This document shows, one piece after another, positions 14,776-20,758 of a stretch of 22,073 bases of DNA. The translations under genes and the position numbers were made by a program. Within the stretch, counting starts at the first letter, position 1. Each line of letters opens with the position of its first letter. This stretch comes from Planctomycetota bacterium (lineage in GTDB: Bacteria; Planctomycetota; Brocadiia; Brocadiales; Bathyanammoxibiaceae), in the NCBI GenBank assembly GCA_030598065.1, contig JAUVQR010000005.1:1-22073 (forward strand), written 5' to 3'. The notes under the pieces are model-generated. The model made no database searches. It saw nothing but the letters and a program-made list of their open reading frames with translations, and had not been told where the DNA came from.

Positions 14776-14857
14776 TCCCGCCCGCAGTGGCTATAATAGT
14801 GCGCCAGCAGGACCTTTTGTCCTGCTTCATTAGTTTATATAACCACCACATCTAAAA
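14776..14857 (+). promoter_or_regulatory. Hairpin and isolated TATAAT between the ketosynthase pair and the OYE gene
   Basis: A 7-bp stem, GCAGGAC-CTTTT-GTCCTGC (14807-14825), is followed by TTCATTAGTTT. That is only weakly terminator-like because the T run is broken. A perfect TATAAT lies at 14792-14797 but has no -35 box at the right distance. The region could partly terminate the operon or give a second transcript beginning with this hairpin. No clear ribosome site precedes the ATG at 14858. Confidence 0.35.
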
Positions 14858-16867
14858 ATGGTCGGCTTATTTGACCCAATAAACATAGGTACACTCACGT
14901 TAAAGAACCGTCTGGTTATGACGGCCATGGACCTTGGCTACTCAAACGACGGCCTTGTCAACGACCGTTTTATCGATTTCTACACCGAGAGGGCCGACGG
15001 CGGCACGGGCCTTATCGTCGTAGGCGGATGCTACCCGGAGCGGAACGGCAAGGTATGGAAGAGCATCCTCGGACTGGACGACGACCGCTGCATACCTTCT
15101 CTCACCAGATTCACCGAGGCCATGCACCGCCACGGCGCCAAGACCGCGGCCCAGATACTGCACGGCGGGCGTTACGCCTCCAGCCTGTTCTCCAAAATGC
15201 AGCCCGTCTCGGCGTCAAACATACCGTCACGCCTGGCCAGAGACACCTCCAGGGCTCTGAGCGCCTCTGAAATTAAACAGGTCATACATGGCTACGCGAC
15301 GGCCACAAAAAGAGTAAAAGAAGCCGGTTTTGACGCCGTGGAGATTCACGGTGGCATGGGCTACCTCATCAACCAGTTCCTGTCTCCTATAAGCAATAAG
15401 AGGTCTGACGAATATGGGGGCGGCCTGGATAACAGAATGCGCTTTGCCGTGGAGACCATTGAGGCCATTAGAGAGTCAGTGGGTGACGACTTCCCCATAA
15501 TCTTCAGGCTGTCCGGGGATGAGCTGATGGAGGGCGGTCTCAAGGTCCGGGACAACATAGAAGTAGCCCAGAGACTGGCAAAGGTCGGCGTGGACGCCTT
15601 CCACGTATCTCCCGGCTGGCACGAAAGCAAGGTGCCTATAATGATAATGGTAATCCCGAGGACGGCCTACGCTGTACTGGCCGCCGCCATACGGGAGAAC
15701 GTGGACATACCGGTTATATCCGGCATACGGATTAATGACCTGGCGCTGGCCGACGAACTGCTCAGGGACGGACAGACCGACCTGGTAGCCATAGGCAGGC
15801 CCCTGATAGCCGACCCCGAGCTGCCAAAGAAGTATAAGGAGGGAAGACTCGAAGATATAAGGACCTGCATCGCGTGCAATCAGGGCTGTTTCGACGAGCT
15901 CCTCAATATGAGACCGGTCACCTGCCTGTACAATCCCAGAGCGGGCCGAGAACGGGAGTATAACGTAACGCCCGCGGCTAAAAAGAAAAAGGTCATGGTG
16001 GTCGGCGGCGGTCCCGGAGGGATGGAAGCCGCCAGTGTCGCGGCGCAGAGGGGGCACGACGTGACCCTGTACGAAAAAACGGGGATACTGGGAGGCCAGC
16101 TCTGCTACGCCTACAAACCGCCCGGCCGTGAGGAATTCGCCAACGTGATTACCTATCTGAAGAGGCAGGTCAAGAAGGAAGGAGTAAAGGTGGTCCTGGG
16201 AGTGGAAGTGACCCCGGAGACCGTCAAGACGGAACAACCCGACACACTGATAGTGTCGACCGGCTCTACGCCGTCGGTACCGCCGATACCCGGCATAAAC
16301 AGCGATAGCGTGGCGCTGGCAATGGACGTGTTGGACGGAAAGGCGCCGGTTGGCCGGGAGGTAGTCATAATCGGCGGCGGGACTGTGGGCACCGAGACCG
16401 CCCTGTATGTGGCAAAGCTGGGCAGCATGCGGCCGGACGTAGCCATGTTCCTGCTGAAGAACGACATAATAGACCTGCCGACTGCCCTTAAGAAGGTCTC
16501 CAGGGGCCACAGAAACGTCACCATACTCGAGATGAAGAGGAGGGTGGGCGGCGGTTTTGGCATCTCCACCCGCTGGGTTATGGAAAGGGAGATAGAGGAC
16601 GCAGGCATAAAATCAATTACAAAAATAACGGTCAAAGAGATAAGGCAAGGACCTGAAGGCTGTGTGGTGGTGTACGAAAAGGACGGAAAGGAGACGTATA
16701 TACCCGCGGATACGGTTATAATCGCCACAGGCTACATCCCCAACGACACACTGTCCAAACACCTGAACGGCCTTGTACCTGAGGTATACACCATCGGTGA
16801 TTGTGTAAAGGTAAGGACCGCGTTGGAGGCGATTCATGAAGGTTTTAAGATCGGGCTCACTGTATGA
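14858..16867 (+). CDS. Old Yellow Enzyme/2,4-dienoyl-CoA reductase-type flavoprotein (FadH-like)
   Basis: FadH-type enzymes reduce 2,4-dienoyl thioesters using FMN, a [4Fe-4S] cluster and FAD. The 669-residue product matches the family length and domain order. The FMN TIM barrel (about 1-330) ends in AIGRPLIADPEL. The cluster cysteines are C337, C340, C344 and C356 (spacing C-x2-C-x3-C-x11-C). The FAD-binding motif VVGGGPGGMEAA starts at 381, and a second dinucleotide motif, VVIIGGGTVGTE, at about 502-513. The residues corresponding to the catalytic Tyr and His of E. coli FadH are present as Tyr169 (in GYLINQF) and His255 (in GWHE), so a dienoyl or enoyl thioester reduction is plausible. Substrates in the wider family vary, including bile-acid and trimethylamine enzymes. 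Its place between the ketosynthase pair and FabG suggests a reductive step on the growing or finished acyl chain. Confidence 0.92.
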   Translation: MVGLFDPINIGTLTLKNRLVMTAMDLGYSNDGLVNDRFIDFYTERADGGTGLIVVGGCYPERNGKVWKSILGLDDDRCIPSLTRFTEAMHRHGAKTAAQILHGGRYASSLFSKMQPVSASNIPSRLARDTSRALSASEIKQVIHGYATATKRVKEAGFDAVEIHGGMGYLINQFLSPISNKRSDEYGGGLDNRMRFAVETIEAIRESVGDDFPIIFRLSGDELMEGGLKVRDNIEVAQRLAKVGVDAFHVSPGWHESKVPIMIMVIPRTAYAVLAAAIRENVDIPVISGIRINDLALADELLRDGQTDLVAIGRPLIADPELPKKYKEGRLEDIRTCIACNQGCFDELLNMRPVTCLYNPRAGREREYNVTPAAKKKKVMVVGGGPGGMEAASVAAQRGHDVTLYEKTGILGGQLCYAYKPPGREEFANVITYLKRQVKKEGVKVVLGVEVTPETVKTEQPDTLIVSTGSTPSVPPIPGINSDSVALAMDVLDGKAPVGREVVIIGGGTVGTETALYVAKLGSMRPDVAMFLLKNDIIDLPTALKKVSRGHRNVTILEMKRRVGGGFGISTRWVMEREIEDAGIKSITKITVKEIRQGPEGCVVVYEKDGKETYIPADTVIIATGYIPNDTLSKHLNGLVPEVYTIGDCVKVRTALEAIHEGFKIGLTV

Positions 16868-16942
16868 TTTAACCGCGGGTTCCTTCGCCGTAAGATGTGC
16901 CGGGCCTGACGGACACACATTACAACAACTTGGAGAATCAAC

Positions 16943-17686
16943 ATGTCTTTAAAAGGAAAGGTCGCTGTCGTTACGGGCGGCACCAGGGGCATCGGGAGGG
17001 CGATAGCGCTTGAGCTCGCCGCGAACGGCGTGGACGTCGCCTTCTGCTACGCCAAGAACGTCGAAAAGGCAAAAGAGGTAGAGAGTGAGATAAAGAAGCT
17101 GGGCGTAAGGGCGCTGCCGATGCAGAGTGACGTCTCCGACTTCGCTCAGTCAAAAGAAATGATAGCTAACGCCATAAAGGAGCTCGGTAAGATTGACCTG
17201 CTGGTCAACAACGCCGGCATAACCAGAGACAAGATAATCATGATGATGTCGGAGGATGACTGGAAGTCGGTCATAGACACCAACCTGACCGGCGTCTTCA
17301 ACTGCACAAAGGCCGCCGTGGTACCGATGATGAAGCAGAGGAGCGGCTCCGTAATAAACATAACCTCCGTCAGCGGTCTTGTCGGGATGGCGGGCCAGAC
17401 CAACTACTCGTCCTCAAAGGCGGGGATAATCGGGTTTACCAAGGCGCTGGCCAAGGAGGTGGCCAGACGGGGAGTCAGGGTCAACGCCATAGCCCCCGGA
17501 TTCATTGACACCGAGATGGTGCAGGCCATCAACCAGAAATACCTGGACGAGATGCTGAAACTGGTGCCCCTTGCCCGCGTAGGCAAGGCCGAGGAGGTGG
17601 CACACGTGGTGACGTTCCTGGCCTCAGACCAGGCCAGCTATATAACGGGCTGCGTAATCAACGTAGACGGCGGCATGGCCATGTGA
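16943..17686 (+). CDS. fabG: 3-oxoacyl-[ACP] reductase (FabG-type short-chain dehydrogenase)
   Basis: The enzyme reduces 3-ketoacyl-ACP to the 3-hydroxy form with NADPH, the step after condensation. The 247-residue product is a classical short-chain dehydrogenase. The cofactor motif is TGGTRGIG (11-18), the structural NNAG is at 89-92, Asn114 is in DTNLTGVF, and the catalytic Ser142, Tyr155 and Lys159 are in ITSVSG and NYSSSKAG. The C-terminal INVDGGMAM is typical. GGAG sits seven bases before the ATG. It lies 75 bases after the OYE gene and 51 before the small barrel protein. Given the neighbours it probably acts as the ketoreductase for the product of the ketosynthase pair, although a housekeeping role cannot be excluded. 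Confidence 0.94.
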   Translation: MSLKGKVAVVTGGTRGIGRAIALELAANGVDVAFCYAKNVEKAKEVESEIKKLGVRALPMQSDVSDFAQSKEMIANAIKELGKIDLLVNNAGITRDKIIMMMSEDDWKSVIDTNLTGVFNCTKAAVVPMMKQRSGSVINITSVSGLVGMAGQTNYSSSKAGIIGFTKALAKEVARRGVRVNAIAPGFIDTEMVQAINQKYLDEMLKLVPLARVGKAEEVAHVVTFLASDQASYITGCVINVDGGMAM

Positions 17687-17737
17687 CGCCCCTGGGCCGC
17701 GGCAAAACATAAACACTAGACGCGAGGTGAGACCCCC

Positions 17738-18088
17738 ATGCTCTTTCTTGTGAAGGTAGAGATAGAAAAACTTAACCAGATGCCGGTCAAGGATTTTTTT
17801 CAGCTCTTGATAAAGGAATGGGAGTTTTATGAACGGATGAAGAAGAGGGGCAAGGTGCTGGCGGGCGGAAAGCTGGCCGGGAGACGCGGGGCGGCGGCCA
17901 TCTTCGACGCCGAGGACCACGCCGAAATCGAGGCAATCGTGACAAGACTGCCGCTCTTCCCCCTGTTCACAAAGATAGAGATAACGCCGCTGGTGGACCA
18001 GGAAAAGGCCCTGCTGGACGCCCGCAGGATGTTTCAGATGGTGAAAGACCTCGATACCATGATATTCCCCCCGGACAAACCATCATAA
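17738..18088 (+). CDS. Muconolactone delta-isomerase-like small alpha/beta-barrel protein
   Basis: The 116-residue protein resembles muconolactone isomerase: it starts MLFLVKVEI, has a central helix (FFQLLIKEWEFYERMKKRGKVL), then GRRGAAAIFDAEDHAEIEAIVTRLPLFPLF and IEITPL. The FDxED, LPLFP and (I)E(I/V)T(P/A)L steps match the family I recall. Such proteins have the dimeric ferredoxin-like alpha/beta-barrel fold. About 25 extra C-terminal residues follow. No aromatic degradation genes are nearby, so the true substrate is unlikely to be muconolactone. Some type II polyketide cyclases (TcmI) share this fold, and the position beside a ketosynthase pair and a ketoreductase makes an isomerase or cyclase role on an acyl intermediate attractive. 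That is inference. AGGTGAG precedes the ATG. Confidence 0.75.
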   Translation: MLFLVKVEIEKLNQMPVKDFFQLLIKEWEFYERMKKRGKVLAGGKLAGRRGAAAIFDAEDHAEIEAIVTRLPLFPLFTKIEITPLVDQEKALLDARRMFQMVKDLDTMIFPPDKPS

Positions 18089-18159
18089 AATTATAAAATT
18101 AGCGTCCGCGGCAGGGCGCACCCTTATACGCTGCAAGCTACATGCAGAAAGGAAGTCTG

Positions 18160-18893
18160 ATGAAACTGGTAAGGATTCTTCATGCCGTTCTTTTTTTGTT
18201 ATGCCTGACGGCATTGACCCAGGACGTGCGCGCGGAACAGGCGGAAAAAGAGACGGCCGGGAAGCCGCACGTAGACGTAGGCACCTTCCTTCAGGAAACG
18301 TTTAAGATGAAGGTGGGCGGCAATATGAGCACCCTCGCCGCCTGGCTGCCGTTCGAGTTCTACGTGGAATCCGCTTACGCCGAAGGCGGTCAATCCAGGG
18401 AACTCCTGAGAAAAGATTTTCAATTCATACAGCCGTACCTCACCATAATCGTTCAAAGCAGCGTTGACCAGCTGGACGGCACCGCTTCGTACGAGAGTGA
18501 AGAAGCCATCCGCGCAAGGGCCGTGGTGAGACAGAAGGACGTGCCGAGGTCAAGCCGCTGGACGCCAAGGATATACCTCCTATGGTATCTGCCACCATGA
18601 TAGCCATGAAGTCAATATTATCGGCGGAAGGCGACCCCAGCGGGGCCAACATGCACGTCCTGGTGTTTCCAAACAAGGGCAAGGACGGCAAACCCATAAT
18701 CGACGCCACAAAGAAGGGTAAGCTGGTGCTGGTGCTGAAACCCGACAAGCAGTTCAACGAGACCGTGTTTATGTGGCGCACCCCGTTCGACGCGATGACC
18801 GCCGCCCCCCCATGCGCCAAGTGCGGAGAGAACCTTTCCGCCCAGTGGTCATACTGCCCCTGGTGCGGCGCCGAACTGCCCCATACGCACTAA
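18160..18893 (+). pseudogene. Secreted protein with C-terminal zinc ribbon, interrupted by a frameshift
   Basis: The sequence holds two halves of one gene in different frames. The first half starts at the ATG at 18160 (AAGGAAG upstream) with a signal peptide, MKLVRILHAVLFLLCLTALT, and a probable cleavage after VRA, and stays sensible up to about 18540 (RARAVVRQKD). Its frame then reads VPRSSRW and stops at 18600. The other frame continues well from 18543 (AEVKPLDAKDIPPMVSATMI) to 18893 and ends in a four-cysteine ribbon, CAKCGENLSAQWSYCPWCG. One missing base near 18540 would restore a protein of about 244 residues. I see no slippery heptamer, so an assembly error or a recent mutation is more likely than programmed frameshifting. 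The function is unknown. It is the last plus-strand gene before the repeat-rich gap. Confidence 0.75.
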
Positions 18894-19001
18894 ATGGTAG
18901 ACGACGCGCAGGTGTTGTCATTCTGAGCGAAGTACCGGGTAGCGCAGGGTCGTACCGTAGGCAGATTCGCCTTTGGCGAACTTTCGCCCTGCCGTTCTCC
19001 A

Positions 19002-19058
19002 TGTAGTTGCCCCATTTATGGGACCTTATAAACGCGCTCGATGAATCGAGCAACTACA
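19002..19058. repeat. Nested palindrome that could form a three-way junction
   Basis: An outer 9-bp inverted repeat, TGTAGTTGC (19002-19010) and GCAACTACA (19050-19058), encloses two perfect small hairpins, CCCAT-TT-ATGGG (19011-19022) and CTCGAT-GA-ATCGAG (19037-19050). The outer arm directly abuts the first hairpin and shares one base with the second. This looks like a mobile palindromic element of the MITE or REP kind, but no transposase is nearby. Confidence 0.7.
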
Positions 19059-19208
19059 ACCCCTCAATTGCCTCCCGTCACTCAGGTTGTCATTATGAGC
19101 CAAAGCCCTGAGCGCAGCGAAGGGACAGCGAAGGATCTGTCGGGTGCCGTGCCAGAGGCAGGTCCGCCTACAGCGTGACGTTTTAACGTGCCATTATACA
19201 ATCGGGGG

Positions 19209-19237
19209 AAAAAAAAGGGCACGACATCGTCGTGCCC
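19209..19237 (-). terminator. Rho-independent terminator of the minus-strand radical SAM/desaturase operon
   Basis: On the minus strand a perfect 8-bp G+C-rich stem, GGGCACGA-CGATG-TCGTGCCC (19237-19217), is followed directly by eight T (19216-19209). It lies about 70 bases after the stop of the radical SAM gene. On the plus strand the same stem is followed by a T-rich but broken stretch, so it may also slow transcription from the other side. Confidence 0.85.
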
Positions 19238-19308
19238 CTACGTTTATTTTATTATGAAGCGGGTAGCGCAGGGCTTTAGCCCTGCGGCGCCACCTTGAAG
19301 GTTGTTGA

Positions 19309-20754
19309 CTACGCCGGGAGTGAGATGGTCCTTTCCTGCGTGGAGTAGGTGTCTTTGTAGTAGTCGCCGGATTCCTGCAGCTTGCGCAGGTTTTCAAGGA
19401 CCTGCAAGAAAACCTGGTCCCAGTCCTGGCTGACCCTGAGGGCGAACATGGAGTTGCGCGGGTCGCTGGTCTCCTGCATCGAGACCCTGAATTTCTTGCG
19501 GATGTTGTCGCCCGCGTACACGTTGTCGTAGACGTACTGCATGCCGTCAACAAACTCGTCCAGCGTCATGTCCACAAACTTGTGGACCACGTTGGCGGTC
19601 TCGTAATACTCCCAGTCCTCCGGCAGATTCCTACGAAACAGCCTTTTTTCGGAATCCAGCCTGTAGAATAACGGCGTCTTGGGAAAGGGACAATCCAGAC
19701 CATACGTAAGGATGTCTACCTTGCAGTCGTGTACAAAATCCACCATCTTCTTGAAAGAATCCTTGTCGTCGCCGTCGGCGCCGAAGACGACCGAGGCCCA
19801 TACGATAAGCCCCGCGTCATGTATCTTCCTGATACACTCCTTATAATTAGTGGCTCCCAGTTTCAGATTCACCCTCTTGCCCATCTTCTTGAGCACTTCG
19901 GGGTTGGTGCTCTCTATGCCTACCAGGAAGCCGAAGTTGCCGGACTTTCTCATCAACTGAAGCGCCTCCGCGTCCTGCGAGATATTGAGCGCGGTAAAGC
20001 CCAGCCAGTCCTTCTTGAGTTCCCTGTCTATCATGCCCCGGAAGAGTTCCTTGGCGCGCTCGGCGGAGCGCACGCTGTGACCGTAGAAATTGTCTTCGGC
20101 GAACATCAGGCCCTTATAGTCGGTGGCCGCCATCTCCTCCAGCACGTCTTCAACGGGCCGCTCACGGTATTTTTGTCCCTGGAAGGTGGGTACGCTGCAG
20201 AAATCGCAGCGGTTGGGGCAACCCTTGGTGGTTACTATAGAAGAGAACTTGTAGCCGTACTTCTTCTTCAAGAGTTCTCTGTCGGGATGTACTTTCTTAA
20301 GGATTGACAGGTGGGGAAGACCGCCGTCGTAGCGTTTCTGGAGCTTACCGGCCTCGAAGTCCTTTATGACCTGCGGCCAGACAGTTTCAGCTTCACCCGT
20401 GATGACCGTATCCACGTACTGCACCGCCTCTTCGGCACACACGGAGGCGTGGATACCGCCCATTATCGTGGTGCAGCCATGTTTCTTGGCCAGCTTGGCG
20501 ATATGGTAGGCGCGCGGGGCCTGATAAGTCAGGGCCGTGAGACATACTATGTCAGGGGGGTCAAAGGTTATATCGTCTCCGGCGTCATTCAGCGCCGACT
20601 CGATGTTCTCGTCTACAACGTCAAACTCCCAATCGTCGCCCGGCGTGAGCGCTGCGATATAGCCCAGATTCAACGGCATCTGGACTATTACGCTTATGCT
20701 CTCCTCGCCGTGACGGCCCGGAGGATGAGGGTTCACGAGCATCATCTTCTTCAT
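19309..20754 (-). CDS. B12-binding-domain radical SAM protein (second paralog)
   Basis: This is a second protein of the same class as the one at 10840-12318, with 481 residues and closely similar sequence throughout. Both have NPHPxG near the start, QMPxNLGYxxxLTP, YQAPRAYxIA in the B12-binding domain, the radical SAM cysteines (here C179, C183 and C186 in KGCPNRCDFCSVP), QGQKYRERPxEDVLxEM and a shared KRVNLKLG/KHVNLRIT-type region. This copy retains the ITGEAE turn after the B12 domain that the other has as QREAVS. No DxHxxG is seen. It starts four bases after the stop of the desaturase-like gene, so the two are co-transcribed, and a terminator follows. A distinct but related radical step in the same pathway is likely; the substrate is unknown. 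Confidence 0.9.
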   Translation of the reverse strand: MKKMMLVNPHPPGRHGEESISVIVQMPLNLGYIAALTPGDDWEFDVVDENIESALNDAGDDITFDPPDIVCLTALTYQAPRAYHIAKLAKKHGCTTIMGGIHASVCAEEAVQYVDTVITGEAETVWPQVIKDFEAGKLQKRYDGGLPHLSILKKVHPDRELLKKKYGYKFSSIVTTKGCPNRCDFCSVPTFQGQKYRERPVEDVLEEMAATDYKGLMFAEDNFYGHSVRSAERAKELFRGMIDRELKKDWLGFTALNISQDAEALQLMRKSGNFGFLVGIESTNPEVLKKMGKRVNLKLGATNYKECIRKIHDAGLIVWASVVFGADGDDKDSFKKMVDFVHDCKVDILTYGLDCPFPKTPLFYRLDSEKRLFRRNLPEDWEYYETANVVHKFVDMTLDEFVDGMQYVYDNVYAGDNIRKKFRVSMQETSDPRNSMFALRVSQDWDQVFLQVLENLRKLQESGDYYKDTYSTQERTISLPA

Positions 20755-20758
20755 AACC

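Larger units (their letters stand above)
18894..19308. repeat. Repeat-rich intergenic region between convergent transcription units
   Basis: No gene is supported in these 415 bases. It holds an exact copy of the 17-mer TGTCATTCTGAGCGAAG (18916-18932) and a diverged copy near 19088-19104. CGGGTAGCGCAGGG occurs twice (18936-18949 and 19260-19273). Hairpins are TTCGCC-TTT-GGCGAA (18966-18980), a nested structure at 19002-19058, ACGTT-TT-AACGT (19178-19189), a terminator at 19209-19237, and GCAGGGCT-TT-AGCCCTGC (19268-19285). The mixture looks like several dispersed palindromic repeats piled up at a gene-end junction. Confidence 0.8.

Noticed and set aside
15476..16510. Minus-strand frame of 344 codons
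   Set aside because: It is opposite the OYE-type flavoprotein gene, which is clearly coding, and its translation has no family features.
18530..18545. Programmed ribosomal frameshift in the zinc-ribbon gene
   Set aside because: No slippery heptamer and no strong hairpin just downstream were seen. A missing base or a real mutation is simpler.
19729..20307. Plus-strand frame of 192 codons
   Set aside because: It is antisense to the second radical SAM gene, and no ribosome site or motif supports it.
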